Positions 9,555-18,811 of a DNA stretch of 64,000 bases are shown in pieces. A program made the position numbers and the translations under genes. The notes beneath the pieces are model-generated. The model saw only the letters and a program-made list of their open reading frames with translations, was not told where the DNA came from and did no database searches. This DNA is from Selenomonas sp. TAMA-11512 (lineage in GTDB: Bacteria > Bacillota > Negativicutes > Selenomonadales > Selenomonadaceae): NCBI RefSeq assembly GCF_037076525.1, contig NZ_AP029018.1:1302001-1366000 (forward strand). The letters are read 5' to 3'. Every line of letters begins with the position of its first letter. Within the stretch, counting starts at the first letter, position 1.

Positions 9555-10031
9555 GTGCATATCGTATTAGTAGAGCCGGAGATACCTGGAAATACAGGAA
9601 ATATTTCAAGGTTATGTGCGGCCATAGGAGCGGAACTTCATCTTGTCAAACCACTGGGATTCTCTATCGATGACAAGCATCTAAAGAGAGCCGGACTTGA
9701 TTATTGGCACCTCGTCAAAGTGCATGTTCATGAGAGTTTTGTCGAGATGCAGAAATTATATTGTGGATATAGCTTCTATTATTGCTCAACAAAAGCGCCT
9801 TATTCCTACAGCGAAAAGGCTTATACGATGGATGATGTATTTGTTTTTGGAAAAGAGACGGCAGGCCTTCCTGAGCATCTTTTGGAAACGTATCATGAGG
9901 ACTGCATCCGTATTCCGATGATAGAGGAAGCGCGATCGCTGAATTTATCCAATGCGGTTGCTATCATTGCTTACGAGGCACTTCGACAAAATGATTTTCC
10001 GGAGCTTTGCGCAGCCGGGAGCATTGTGTAG
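9555..10031 (+). CDS. trmL: tRNA (cytidine/uridine-2'-O-)-methyltransferase TrmL
   Basis: A 158-residue SPOUT methyltransferase of the TrmL/YibK/CspR type, which methylates the 2'-oxygen of the wobble base 34 in leucine tRNAs. The N-terminal EPEIPGNTGNISRL motif carries the catalytic Arg. The knot region shows FGKETAGLPE and the SAM-binding IPMIEEARSLNLSNAVAI. The GTG start at 9555 has GAGGAG seven bases upstream and reads straight into the family N-terminus. It lies between ilvD and murB in one apparent operon. Confidence 0.94.
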   Translation: MHIVLVEPEIPGNTGNISRLCAAIGAELHLVKPLGFSIDDKHLKRAGLDYWHLVKVHVHESFVEMQKLYCGYSFYYCSTKAPYSYSEKAYTMDDVFVFGKETAGLPEHLLETYHEDCIRIPMIEEARSLNLSNAVAIIAYEALRQNDFPELCAAGSIV

Positions 10032-10053
10032 ACCATACTAGGAGGAGACAAGA

Positions 10054-10971
10054 GTGCAGGAAAAGCAAGCTTTTGAGCAGGAAATGCTCACGCTTCTCTC
10101 CCGAGAACGCTTTCTACAACAGGAGCCAATGCGAAATCATACAACGTTCAAGATTGGCGGTCCTGCAGATTATTTGATTTTACCATCGTCGTTAGAGGAA
10201 TTGACAAGAGTTATCGAGATCCTGAAAAGATATGATGTTCCGCATCAAGTGTTGGGGAACGGTTCGAATATTCTTGTGTTGGACGGGGGAATTCGAGGGG
10301 GTGTCATTAAGTTTGAAAGTGCAATGGCGTATATGCGACGAGAGGGTAAGACCATCACTGTCGGTGCAGGAGCTCTTCTCAAGGATGTTGCCGCCTTTGC
10401 CGCGGATGAAGAACTCACAGGTCTTGAGTTTGCCTGTGGAATACCCGGAAGCGTCGGTGGGGCTGTCTTTATGAATGCGGGTGCATATGAAGGCGAGACA
10501 AAGGATGTTGTTGCTCGTGTACGCGCCGTGACCAGCGATGGAAAGATCGTTACATATGCAGGAGATGCACTTCGCTTCGGTTATCGAAAGAGTATCTTCC
10601 AAAAAACAGAGGAAATCATTGCAGAAGTGGATTTTGTCCTTCGTAAAGGTGAACGGAAAGAAATCCTTGCAAAAATGGAGCAGCTTCAAGTGCGTCGTGA
10701 AAGCAGGCAGCCTCTTGAGATGCCAAGCGCGGGGAGCACGTTTAAGAGACCAACGGGGCACTTTGCAGGGACATTGATTGAGGAGACCGGATTAAAAGGA
10801 TTTTCCGTCGGCGGGGCGCAAATATCGATGAAGCATGCGGGCTTTGTTGTCAATAAAGGCGATGCCACGGCAAAGGATGTACTTACTCTTATTGAAGAAG
10901 TGCAGAAGCGTGTCTACAATACAAAAGGTGTCAAGCTGCATCCGGAGGTTAGAATCATCGGAGAGCGATAA
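10054..10971 (+). CDS. murB: UDP-N-acetylenolpyruvoylglucosamine reductase
   Basis: A 305-residue FAD enzyme making UDP-N-acetylmuramate, the second committed step of peptidoglycan synthesis. FAD-binding motifs are NHTTFKIGGPADYL near the N-terminus, GNGSNILVLDGG, and GIPGSVGGAVFMNAGAYEGE; the C-terminal domain has the proton-donor region PSAGSTFKRP and ends with LHPEVRIIG. The length and the absence of the extra loop of E. coli MurB indicate the short, type II form usual in Firmicutes. The GTG start follows AGGAGG. It is the last gene of the ilvD operon, closed by a strong terminator. Confidence 0.96.
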   Translation: MQEKQAFEQEMLTLLSRERFLQQEPMRNHTTFKIGGPADYLILPSSLEELTRVIEILKRYDVPHQVLGNGSNILVLDGGIRGGVIKFESAMAYMRREGKTITVGAGALLKDVAAFAADEELTGLEFACGIPGSVGGAVFMNAGAYEGETKDVVARVRAVTSDGKIVTYAGDALRFGYRKSIFQKTEEIIAEVDFVLRKGERKEILAKMEQLQVRRESRQPLEMPSAGSTFKRPTGHFAGTLIEETGLKGFSVGGAQISMKHAGFVVNKGDATAKDVLTLIEEVQKRVYNTKGVKLHPEVRIIGER

Positions 10972-11016
10972 AAAGACGAGCATCGCACGTCATTTGTGTG
11001 ATGCTCGTCTTTTTAT
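10970..11016. terminator. Bidirectional terminator between murB and the M20 peptidase gene
   Basis: AAAAGACGAGCATCGCAC (10971-10988) pairs with GTGTGATGCTCGTCTTTT (10996-11013) with a single mismatch and a 7-base loop. A and T runs flank both sides, suiting the two converging genes. It overlaps the last bases of both. Confidence 0.93.
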
Positions 11017-12137
11017 CTTGTAATCAATGCAATAAGGAGTTGGGTCGTTTTGTATAGATCATCTACAGTGATGCATTCTTTTGTGGAGTGCGCATTCTGA
11101 AACCCGCAGGAAAGGACGACGCCTGCAATGCCGTGGGCAGCGAGCTGATTCGCATCACTGCCGCCGAAGCTTGCTTTTGGAATGAAAGAAAGTCCCACAT
11201 CCGTTGCTGCTGCTTGGAGACGAGCAACAACAGGGGTATCAAGAGGGGTGCTGTAGGCAGTCAGAGCAATGCGCCTCGTACTTTCTAATGTGGCGCCTGC
11301 ACTCTCCGCAATTGTTTTAAAATGTGTTTCCAATCGACTGAATGCGGAGAGCGCCTCTTTGTGCTCATAACTTCGTATCTCTCCTTTGACAGTGCAGGAT
11401 GCGGGAATAATATTAGCCCCTGTACCTCCTATAATCTCTCCAATGTTTACAGTCGTATCTTTCGTGATGCGTCCAAGCCTACTTTTGGATGCTGCATGGG
11501 CAACAATTTGTATTGCATGAATACCATCCTCAGGAGCAAATCCTGCGTGCGCCGCTTTTCCATGAATTGTAAAAGAAAAGGAAATAATGGATGGGGCCTG
11601 ATAAATAAATGAACCGATTTCTCCATTAGCATCAATAATATACGCCTCTTTTGATTCGAGCTTTGAAAAATCAAATTGTTCGATGCCAAGGTCATAAAGC
11701 TCTTCCGCTGTGGAAAAAAGCAGTTCCAGCGGACGGTGAGGAAGCTGCTGCTCTTTGATATAGCGTATCGCCTCATAAATAGCCGTTAATGCTGCAAGAT
11801 CATCGGCTCCAAGTACGGTTGTTTCATCGCTCGTGATGGTTCCATCTCGTAGAATTGCTTTTTTCCCGATGGCGGGATTAACTGAATCAAGATGCCCTGA
11901 TAGAAGAATGGGTGGCGAGGTCGCAAGAGAACCTGTGCCTTCGATACGGCCGAATAGATTTCCCGCCGTCCCGCCAATTCTGCTGCCGGCGTTGTCTTCA
12001 TCAAGGAAAATGTCAAGTTCGGCAAAAAGACGAATCATTTCATCAGCCATGGCTCGTTCCTGGAGTGAGGGATTGTCGATAGCAACAAGGGAGAAAAATG
12101 TGGATATGAGACGATTCGAGTCCAAAATAATTGTCAC
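11013..12137 (-). CDS. M20 family metallopeptidase (PepT-like)
   Basis: A 374-residue dinuclear zinc aminopeptidase of the M20 family, closest in layout to tripeptidase T and YqjE-like enzymes. Visible ligands and catalytic residues are LSGHLDSV, GADDLAALTA, STAEELYDLG with the catalytic Glu, IIDANGEIG and the C-terminal NAHSTKECI. The dimerisation insert runs from about residue 185 to 295. The GTG start has AAAGGA eight bases upstream. It is read in the same direction as the LysR gene 69 bases upstream and may share its transcript. Substrate (di- or tripeptide, or an N-acyl amino acid) cannot be fixed from sequence. Confidence 0.87.
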   Translation of the reverse strand: MTIILDSNRLISTFFSLVAIDNPSLQERAMADEMIRLFAELDIFLDEDNAGSRIGGTAGNLFGRIEGTGSLATSPPILLSGHLDSVNPAIGKKAILRDGTITSDETTVLGADDLAALTAIYEAIRYIKEQQLPHRPLELLFSTAEELYDLGIEQFDFSKLESKEAYIIDANGEIGSFIYQAPSIISFSFTIHGKAAHAGFAPEDGIHAIQIVAHAASKSRLGRITKDTTVNIGEIIGGTGANIIPASCTVKGEIRSYEHKEALSAFSRLETHFKTIAESAGATLESTRRIALTAYSTPLDTPVVARLQAAATDVGLSFIPKASFGGSDANQLAAHGIAGVVLSCGFQNAHSTKECITVDDLYKTTQLLIALITR

Positions 12138-12206
12138 CGGAGCAGTCCTTTCCGTGTCGACTCAAAGCTCCGTTGAAGAGTGCTGAGTCAACAAGTCATA
12201 CATATA

Positions 12207-13091
12207 TTACTTCTTTTCTTTTTTTAATGTTTCCTGGCAGAAATCAATAAATGCTTGTGCTGCCGTTGATACATATCGGCCACGTTTCCAAGCGAGACCA
12301 ACGTCAACCTGAATTGGATCAGCCAGAGGTATCTTCTTAATTCCCGGAGCATCCGCAATAATGAAGTCTAATAGGAAAGCTACGCCTACGCCGCCCGCAA
12401 CAAGCCCCTTTATTGTCTCAACCTGATTTGACTCAAGAACAATATTAGGCGATATGCCGACATTTTGGAATTGCTGTAGGATGAGATGTCGTAAGAAAGA
12501 GCCTTCTTTCAACATGATGAGATCTATATTTTCAAAATCTTGGAATGTCAGCGAACTTTGGTTTGCTAACGGATGATTTTCAGGGAGACAGACAAAGATC
12601 TCGCTGGAGGTCATCGGCAATGTATCGAGTGCAGTCGATGCGTCTGATAGGATTACGATACCAAAATCCAGCTCATTGCGTTCTAATTGCTCACGGATGA
12701 TCATAGAGCCCTCTTCGTAGAGATAGACATCAAGATGTGCATATTTGCGTTGAAAGCTTGAAAAAATACGAGGAAAAAGATATGCTCCAATCATTGGCGG
12801 AATACCGATTTTGATGATTCCCTTTTGAAGCTGTTTATAGTCATTTACTTCGAGAACGGCATCCTGAATATTGCGAAGTGCTAAATCAATGCGTGAAAGA
12901 AATACAGTTCCTTCAGGCGTTAAGGACAACTGCTTTTGGCTTCGGTCGAAGAGCTGAATGCCCAGCTCCGCCTCAAGCTTTTTTATGGCCACGGTAATAT
13001 TGGGCTGAGAAACACGTAATCTTTCCGCTGCACGAGTAATATTCTTCAAACGACTTGCCATATAAAAGTATTCAAGCTGCCTAAGTTCCAT
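12207..13091 (-). CDS. LysR family transcriptional regulator
   Basis: A 294-residue LysR regulator. The N-terminus MELRQLEYFYMASRLKNITRAAERLRVSQPNIT forms the winged helix-turn-helix (about 3-60), linked to a periplasmic-binding-like effector domain from about residue 90 with the usual KIGIPPMIGAYL start. The effector is unknown. Members normally act on a neighbouring gene and on themselves; here the same-strand M20 peptidase is downstream and motAB is divergent with a 265-base gap. That AT-rich gap could hold LysR sites, though I cannot pick a convincing T-N11-A box with confidence. Confidence 0.92.
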   Translation of the reverse strand: MELRQLEYFYMASRLKNITRAAERLRVSQPNITVAIKKLEAELGIQLFDRSQKQLSLTPEGTVFLSRIDLALRNIQDAVLEVNDYKQLQKGIIKIGIPPMIGAYLFPRIFSSFQRKYAHLDVYLYEEGSMIIREQLERNELDFGIVILSDASTALDTLPMTSSEIFVCLPENHPLANQSSLTFQDFENIDLIMLKEGSFLRHLILQQFQNVGISPNIVLESNQVETIKGLVAGGVGVAFLLDFIIADAPGIKKIPLADPIQVDVGLAWKRGRYVSTAAQAFIDFCQETLKKEKK

Positions 13092-13249
13092 AGTAATTCA
13101 CCTCGTAGATCAAAGTTATAAGCACAAATTATCTAATAATACATATATCATACTTCAAAGGCATCTATAATACAATAATAAAAATCTATTCTTATAAAAA
13201 AATGAAAAGAATGGTAAATTATACCTAGTTTATTTGCGCCTTTACAGTA

Positions 13250-13278
13250 TTGAAACATAGTACAGGATGATGTATCAT
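13250..13278 (+). promoter_or_regulatory. Promoter for motAB
   Basis: TTGAAA at 13250-13255, a 17-base spacer and TATCAT at 13273-13278 give a sigma-A type promoter. Its position over the in-frame ATG at 13267 argues that motA starts further down, at 13357. I saw no sigma-28 flagellar promoter pattern. Confidence 0.55.
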
Positions 13279-13356
13279 GTAAAAGTATATATATTTGTAC
13301 AGGAGCTAGGCGTAGCCTCCAGGGTTAGAGAATTATGGGAGAAGAGGGGAAGTTTT

Positions 13357-14133
13357 TTGGAAAAATCAACAATTATTGGTTTTATTGGAGGCCTTATTTC
13401 CATATTTGTCGGTATGGTGGTTAAGGGGGCTCCAATCTCGTCCATGGCAAATCCGGCAGCGTATATCATCATTATCGGTGGTACGTTTGCGTGTCTTTTT
13501 GCAGCTTTTCCAATGGACGTTGTTACAAAGTTGCCCACCTTTGTCGGTAAGGCATGGAAAACCCAGGACGTCGGTAATAAGGGAGAACTCTTAAATCTTT
13601 TCGTTGAGTTGTCGCAAATTGCTCGTCGTGAAGGTATTCTTGCACTTGAAAGCCGTGTACAAGAGATTAAGGATCCCTTTTTCCGTACGGGACTTGGTAT
13701 GGTTATTGACGGTATGGATCCGGACTTTGTGGGTGATGTCCTAGACGCGGAAATTGCTATGATGCAGCATCGTCATGCATTGGCTCGTTCTGTTTTATCC
13801 CAAGCGAATGCATATGCTCCTACACTCGGTGTTCTTGGAGCCGTTATCGGTCTGATCGCTGCGCTTGGTAACCTCAACGATGTTAATGCGCTTGGCCATG
13901 CGATTGCTGGTGCGTTTATTGCTACCATTCTCGGTATTTTTACCGCTTACGTTTGGTGGGGACCATGGGCGAATAAGCTTAAGGTCTTTTCCGAGGAAGA
14001 GGTTCTTGTTAAGCGCATGATTATTGAGGGGATTCTTTCCCTGCAGGCAGGCGATTCACCAACACAGATTGAAGCAAAGTTAATGGTGTTCATCTCTCAG
14101 TCTGAGCGTGAAGCGCTAAAGGGAGAAGGCTAA
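13357..14133 (+). CDS. motA: Flagellar motor stator protein MotA
   Basis: A 258-residue inner-membrane stator subunit that, with MotB, conducts protons and turns the flagellar rotor. Four membrane segments are visible: about 4-24 and 32-52 near the N-terminus, and two in the C-terminal half around YAPTLGVLGAVIGLIAAL and AGAFIATILGIFTAYVWWGP. The cytoplasmic loop between them carries the charged residues (RREGILALES) that contact the rotor. I chose the TTG at 13357, with GAGGGG upstream, because the protein then starts MEKSTIIGFIGG as in the family. The ATG at 13267 lies within the promoter. motB begins three bases after the stop. Confidence 0.93.
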   Translation: MEKSTIIGFIGGLISIFVGMVVKGAPISSMANPAAYIIIIGGTFACLFAAFPMDVVTKLPTFVGKAWKTQDVGNKGELLNLFVELSQIARREGILALESRVQEIKDPFFRTGLGMVIDGMDPDFVGDVLDAEIAMMQHRHALARSVLSQANAYAPTLGVLGAVIGLIAALGNLNDVNALGHAIAGAFIATILGIFTAYVWWGPWANKLKVFSEEEVLVKRMIIEGILSLQAGDSPTQIEAKLMVFISQSEREALKGEG

Positions 14134-14136
14134 GTT

Positions 14137-15063
14137 ATGGCACGTAAAAAACGAGCGGCTCCACACGAGGAGCACGAAGGCGAGCCTTGGCTCCTTCCGT
14201 ATTCTGACCTCATGACTCTTCTATTGGCTCTTTTTATTGCGCTCTTTGCTATGAGTCAATCGGATACGGATAAAATGAAGGAAATGGCGCAAGCATTTTC
14301 TGCCGCATTTAATATGGGGGGACCGTCTTTTTTTGAACAAATGGGGCCAAACCCTGGGCGTCAGGCGGAGATTATATCGGACGACGATGCCGGCAACAGT
14401 GCGTATCTTCAGGAAGCCAAGCATCTTGAACATGTGCAGAAGCAGATGGAAGAGTATATCAAAGAAAACAATATGAGCGATGAAATCAGCACTCTCATGA
14501 CGGAAGAGGGACTGATGATTCGAATCAAGGAGCAGGCTCTTTTCCCGTCCGGATCCGCGACGCTTGTTGCAGAATCGCAGAGAATCGCTCCTGTCATAGC
14601 AGGATTATTAGCTACACTTCCTGAGCGCGTTATTGTTTCCGGTCATACGGATACTGTTCCGATTAATACGGCTGAATTTCCTTCTAACTGGGATTTGAGT
14701 TCGAAGCGCGCACTCAATTTCATGCGCTATATTGTCGCGAGTGATGACCGATTAAATCCCGCTCGTTTTAGTGCGATCGGCTATGGTGAGTATCGTCCGA
14801 TTGGAGATAACAATACAGATGCAGGGCGGCAGTCAAATCGTCGTGTTGAAATTTTGATTGCTCGCAACTATCAATTTAATGCCGATATTTCGACAGGGGG
14901 AGCATCGACATCCTATCCTATTGTTGTTCCGACTGTGTCGCCTGGTGGCGGAGCAGGTGGAGGAATGGTTGATATAGGTGACTTGCCTGATGAGGGGATG
15001 ACGCTCGATGCAGCAGCTGAGACTGTCGGCGTTTCTTCCGGGGAAAATACAACATCGTTATAA
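14137..15063 (+). CDS. motB: Flagellar motor stator protein MotB
   Basis: A 308-residue stator subunit. A short basic N-terminus is followed by one membrane helix, LPYSDLMTLLLALFIALFAMS, in which Asp24 is the ion-carrying residue; a linker and plug follow (about 45-120). The OmpA-like peptidoglycan-binding domain (about 140-250) has the motif SGHTDTVPINT and NRRVEILI. The Gly/Ser-rich tail (about 260-308) is longer than usual. It is paired with motA and terminated by a hairpin directly after the stop. No other flagellar or chemotaxis gene is in the window, so the stator genes are detached from any flagellar cluster visible here. Confidence 0.94.
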   Translation: MARKKRAAPHEEHEGEPWLLPYSDLMTLLLALFIALFAMSQSDTDKMKEMAQAFSAAFNMGGPSFFEQMGPNPGRQAEIISDDDAGNSAYLQEAKHLEHVQKQMEEYIKENNMSDEISTLMTEEGLMIRIKEQALFPSGSATLVAESQRIAPVIAGLLATLPERVIVSGHTDTVPINTAEFPSNWDLSSKRALNFMRYIVASDDRLNPARFSAIGYGEYRPIGDNNTDAGRQSNRRVEILIARNYQFNADISTGGASTSYPIVVPTVSPGGGAGGGMVDIGDLPDEGMTLDAAAETVGVSSGENTTSL

Positions 15064-15067
15064 TTGT

Positions 15068-15104
15068 AACAGGGTTGCTGTAAATATCGGCAACCCTGTT
15101 TGTA
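15068..15104 (+). terminator. Terminator after motB
   Basis: AACAGGGTTGC (15068-15078) pairs with GCAACCCTGTT (15090-15100) around an 11-base loop, followed by a short T-rich stretch. Confidence 0.8.
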
Positions 15105-15110
15105 TATTAC

Positions 15111-15139
15111 TTGTCATGCAATTTGCTTATCGCTATAAT
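15111..15139 (+). promoter_or_regulatory. Promoter for acpS-nnr
   Basis: TTGTCA at 15111-15116, a 17-base spacer and a perfect TATAAT at 15134-15139. It begins just after the motB terminator and should drive acpS and nnr. Confidence 0.75.
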
Positions 15140-15186
15140 ACAAAGAGAGAAGATTCGTGGATGCGAATATATAGGGGGGAAGCTTT

Positions 15187-15564
15187 TTGCTGCTTGGAAT
15201 TGGTACCGATATTGTGGAGATTGCACGTATTGCACGTGCTGTTGAAAAAGATGCTTTTCTTACTCGCGTGTACACGAAATCTGAACGTACGTATTGTATG
15301 GGCCGAGGAAAACAAGGGATGATTTCCTCCTTTGCGGTTCGATTTGCAGCCAAAGAAGCGGTCTCAAAAGCCTTTGGCACAGGCCTCCGATTTGGGACTC
15401 TACGGGATGTGGAGGTTATCAACGACGAGCTTGGCGCACCAAAAGTTTTCCTTCACGGTTATTTTAAGGATCTTGCAGCACTGCAAGGGGTCAAAACAGT
15501 TCATATAACGTTAAGCCATGCTATAGATTATGCTGTGGCATACTGTGTTTTAGAAGGAGAATAG
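15187..15564 (+). CDS. acpS: Holo-[acyl-carrier-protein] synthase
   Basis: A 125-residue phosphopantetheinyl transferase that moves 4'-phosphopantetheine from CoA to a serine of acyl carrier protein, activating it for fatty acid synthesis. The N-terminal GIGTDIVEIARI holds the Mg-binding Asp, FAVRFAAKEAVSKAFGTG holds the second metal ligand Glu and catalytic Lys, and HITLSHAIDYAVAYC closes the domain. The TTG start has a run of AGGGGGGAAG ideally placed upstream. The nnr gene starts four bases after the stop, an arrangement common in Firmicutes. Confidence 0.95.
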   Translation: MLLGIGTDIVEIARIARAVEKDAFLTRVYTKSERTYCMGRGKQGMISSFAVRFAAKEAVSKAFGTGLRFGTLRDVEVINDELGAPKVFLHGYFKDLAALQGVKTVHITLSHAIDYAVAYCVLEGE

Positions 15565-15568
15565 AGAG

Positions 15569-17113
15569 ATGAAAATAGCTCTTGCGAAAGAAATGCGCGA
15601 AATTGATAGAAAGGCAATAGAAGAGTATGGAGTTTCTGAAATTCTTCTCATGGAAAATGCCGGTCGACGAGTAGCGGAAGCCTTTTCTGATTATTTGGGT
15701 GGATTTTCAGGAAAAAAGATTTGTATTCTTGCGGGGAGCGGAAATAATGGCGGAGATGCTTTTGTCGCAGCGCGTCATATAGAAAATCAAGGTGCACAAG
15801 TTCGTGTGTTTTTGGTTGGAAATCCGGAACACCTCACAGAGGGTGCAAAACTTCATCGAGATATCATTACGAAAATGGGAATGCAAGTTCATACTTTAAA
15901 TGCTGAACGGGACTGGGACAAATTTCAGGTCGCTATGCGATTTGCAGACGGTATTGTGGATGGAATGATTGGAACCGGCTTTACCGGAGAGCTGCGTGAG
16001 GATGTTATCCGCATCATTAAATTTGTCAATAGTCTTGCTAAGCCGGTTATTTCTATTGATATTCCCACGGGAGTTGAAGCGGATACGGGAGCAGCTTTCG
16101 GTGAGACAATTCTTGCGTCGCTTACAGTAACCTTTGGTTTGCCGAAAATCGGACATCTTATTTGTCCCGGAAAAACTGCGACGGGGAAGCTTCTTATTGA
16201 TGACATTGGGATTCCGAATGCGCTTTTATCCGATGAAAATATTAAACAAACTTTTCTCAATGAAACAATGGTGGCATCGATTCTTCTTTCCAGACAACTG
16301 GATGCACATAAAGGATCATGCGGAAAGATTCTCGTCATCGCCGGAAGCAGAGGGATGACAGGAGCAGCAGCACTTTCCTCTATGGCAGCACTCAAAAGTG
16401 GTGCCGGGCTCGTGACGCTTGCCGTCCCTGAAAGTCAGTATGCACTTCTTGAGGGGCGTCTTACAGAGATTATGGTTCGGCCTATGCCGGAGACAGTAGA
16501 TGGGACGTTGTCGCATGGGGCTTTAAGTGAGATTCTCTCCTTGTCTGCAGCGCATGACGCTGTGCTTATAGGTCCGGGTCTTGGTCGAGCGCAGGAAACA
16601 AAAGAGCTTGTTCGTTCCTTCTGTAAAGAGGTCAAGAAGCCTCTCATACTGGATGCGGATGCTATCTATGCATATCAAGGATATGCAGACAGTTTGAAGG
16701 AACTTGCTTTTGTCCCCGTATTGACGCCGCATCTTGGCGAAATGGCCGGTCTTTTGGACATTACGGTTGATGAGTTAAAGGGGACACTGCTTGACATGAC
16801 ACGTGAGGCAGCTAAGGAATATCATGCAACGTTTGTCGTTAAGAGTGAGAGTACGATGGTTGTTCACCCGGATGGCAAGATCTTTGTTACTTCAAAGGGC
16901 AATTCGGGTATGGCGACAGCCGGCTCCGGTGATGTGCTTGCAGGCGCAATTGCAGGAATGTTCAAGCAGACGGCTGCAGGATTGTCACCTCTTGCAGGTG
17001 TATATATTCATGGACTTGCCGGTGATATGGCGGCTGCGGAAAAAGGCTATGGACTGATTGCATCGGATATCTTGCATTACCTTCCGCAAGCGGGTATGAC
17101 ACTTGTAAAATGA
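15569..17113 (+). CDS. nnr: Bifunctional NAD(P)H-hydrate epimerase/dehydratase
   Basis: A 514-residue fusion that repairs hydrated NADH and NADPH. The N-terminal YjeF domain (about 1-215) epimerises the R and S hydrates and has LAGSGNNGGDAFVAARH and SIDIPTGVEADTG. The C-terminal YXKO kinase-like domain (about 230-510) is the dehydratase, with VIAGSRGMTGAAALS, VLTPHLGEMAGLL and the nucleotide-binding NSGMATAGSGDVLAG. In bacteria the dehydratase step usually uses ADP. It is coupled to acpS. A promoter for the next gene overlaps its end. Confidence 0.95.
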   Translation: MKIALAKEMREIDRKAIEEYGVSEILLMENAGRRVAEAFSDYLGGFSGKKICILAGSGNNGGDAFVAARHIENQGAQVRVFLVGNPEHLTEGAKLHRDIITKMGMQVHTLNAERDWDKFQVAMRFADGIVDGMIGTGFTGELREDVIRIIKFVNSLAKPVISIDIPTGVEADTGAAFGETILASLTVTFGLPKIGHLICPGKTATGKLLIDDIGIPNALLSDENIKQTFLNETMVASILLSRQLDAHKGSCGKILVIAGSRGMTGAAALSSMAALKSGAGLVTLAVPESQYALLEGRLTEIMVRPMPETVDGTLSHGALSEILSLSAAHDAVLIGPGLGRAQETKELVRSFCKEVKKPLILDADAIYAYQGYADSLKELAFVPVLTPHLGEMAGLLDITVDELKGTLLDMTREAAKEYHATFVVKSESTMVVHPDGKIFVTSKGNSGMATAGSGDVLAGAIAGMFKQTAAGLSPLAGVYIHGLAGDMAAAEKGYGLIASDILHYLPQAGMTLVK

Positions 17114-17130
17114 ATTTTTTTTGCTATAAT
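17103..17130 (+). promoter_or_regulatory. Promoter for ppaC overlapping the end of nnr
   Basis: TTGTAA at 17103-17108 lies in the last codons of nnr; a 16-base spacer that includes its stop codon leads to a perfect TATAAT at 17125-17130. Confidence 0.65.
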
Positions 17131-17167
17131 ATAGCATATAATTAATAAGACAGGAAGGAAGTATAGC

Positions 17168-18811
17168 GTGAAGAAGGCCAAACCAATCTATGCTATTGGT
17201 CATAGAAATCCGGATACAGACTCCATTTGTTCCGCCATCGGATATGCACATCTCAAGCAGGCAATGGGGGAAAATGTCGTTGCTGCACGAGCCGGCAAGG
17301 TCAATGAAGAGACAAAGTATGCGCTCAACTACTTTCATATGGAAAAACCTCGCCTGATTACAGATCTATATCCACGTGTCAAGGATATCATTCTTGATGT
17401 AAAAACGGTTGTAAAAGAGACCGAAAGCCTGCGTCGTCTGGGTGAAGTCATGCGAGAAAACGATTTGAAGTCTGTCCCTGTCGTTAATAAGGACGAGCAG
17501 CTCGTCGGTATCGTCACAGTGAGTGATCTGGCACGGCGTTACTTCAAAGAATTGAGTATGCAAAATCTTGCGGATACCGGTATTTCTTTCCGTGATATTG
17601 TCAAGGTTATTGATGGTGAAATTATTGTTCACGGTGATGAGGGAAGTAAGGTGCGCGGCAATGTACGAATTGCGGCCGGCAGCAAGGAAATGATTGCTGA
17701 GGTTGTGCAGGCACACGATATTGTTCTGATTGGAGATCGTAGTGCAGAGACACTGTTGGCCTGCTTAGATCGTGATATTGACGGTATGATTGTCACCGGT
17801 AATGGACGAATTTCTCCTGAGGTCATGGAAGCGGCAGAAGCAGCACAAAAGATAATTATCAGCACACCGTATGATACCTATACTTGTGCACGCTTGATTA
17901 ACCAGTGTGTGCCTGTCAAACGAATCATGCAAAAATCTCTTGTCTCCTTTAAGCCCCTTGATCTGTTGAGTGATATCAAGGGGACAATGGATGAGCATAA
18001 CTTTCGCAACTATCCTGTTGTGGAGAATGGCAAGCTGATCGGTCTGATCAGCAAGGATATGATGATGCTGCCGGAGCGTGAACGCGTTATCCTGGTGGAT
18101 CATAATGAGCGAGGGCAGGCTGTTGAAGGCATTGAAGAAGCGAAGGTTTTAGAGATTATTGACCATCATCGTCTCGGCGGCATCCAGACAAGTGAACCGA
18201 TCTTTACGCGTCAAGAGCCTGTAGGCTGCACGGCCACGATTGTTGCCAATATGCACTGGCATCGCGATGTGGATATTCCGCCATCCATTGCCGGCCTCTT
18301 GCTCTCAGCAATTCTTTCAGATACAGTTCTCTTTAAGTCACCGACGTGTACGCCGTATGATAAGAAAACGGCAGAGCGCCTGGCGGAAATTGCGGGCGTA
18401 GATATCATGGATTACGGTATGGCTATGCTTAAGGCTGGATCCGGCATTGGTGATATGTCTCCAATGGAAATTGCTAAGAATGATATGAAGGAATTTCAAA
18501 TTGGCGATTATCGTATTATTGTCAGCCAGATTTCGGTTATGGATACACAAGAAGTGATGTCTATGGAGGCAGACCTCATTCATGCAATGAGCACTATCTG
18601 CAAGAAGGAAGGCTTTGATATGAGTCTGGTCATGGTGACAGATATTATTGAGGAGGGGACATATCTTCTCTATACCGGATCACCAAAGACTCTCATCGGC
18701 GAGGCCTTCCACAAGGATGCCAGCGGAACGAATATCTATTTACCGGGAGTCATGTCTCGCAAGAAGCAAATTATCCCACCGCTTTCGGAAGCGGTTAAGA
18801 GAATCAATTAA
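17168..18811 (+). CDS. ppaC: Manganese-dependent (family II) inorganic pyrophosphatase with CBS and DRTGG domains
   Basis: A 547-residue cytoplasmic enzyme that hydrolyses pyrophosphate. The DHH domain starts at the N-terminus with AIGHRNPDTDSICSA, is interrupted after about residue 65 by two CBS repeats flanking a DRTGG domain (about 70-305), then resumes with VDHNERGQAVEGI and the DHHRLGG motif. The DHHA2 domain ends the protein. In this subfamily the CBS pair binds adenine nucleotides, which inhibit or activate the enzyme according to energy state. GTG start with AGGAAGG upstream. Its TAA stop is supplied by the first bases of the MITE-like element copy 2, so the element inserted exactly at the gene end. 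Confidence 0.93.
   Translation: MKKAKPIYAIGHRNPDTDSICSAIGYAHLKQAMGENVVAARAGKVNEETKYALNYFHMEKPRLITDLYPRVKDIILDVKTVVKETESLRRLGEVMRENDLKSVPVVNKDEQLVGIVTVSDLARRYFKELSMQNLADTGISFRDIVKVIDGEIIVHGDEGSKVRGNVRIAAGSKEMIAEVVQAHDIVLIGDRSAETLLACLDRDIDGMIVTGNGRISPEVMEAAEAAQKIIISTPYDTYTCARLINQCVPVKRIMQKSLVSFKPLDLLSDIKGTMDEHNFRNYPVVENGKLIGLISKDMMMLPERERVILVDHNERGQAVEGIEEAKVLEIIDHHRLGGIQTSEPIFTRQEPVGCTATIVANMHWHRDVDIPPSIAGLLLSAILSDTVLFKSPTCTPYDKKTAERLAEIAGVDIMDYGMAMLKAGSGIGDMSPMEIAKNDMKEFQIGDYRIIVSQISVMDTQEVMSMEADLIHAMSTICKKEGFDMSLVMVTDIIEEGTYLLYTGSPKTLIGEAFHKDASGTNIYLPGVMSRKKQIIPPLSEAVKRIN

Noticed and set aside
13267-13356. Longer motA starting at ATG 13267
   Set aside because: That ATG is inside the likely promoter and the extra 30 residues do not resemble MotA.
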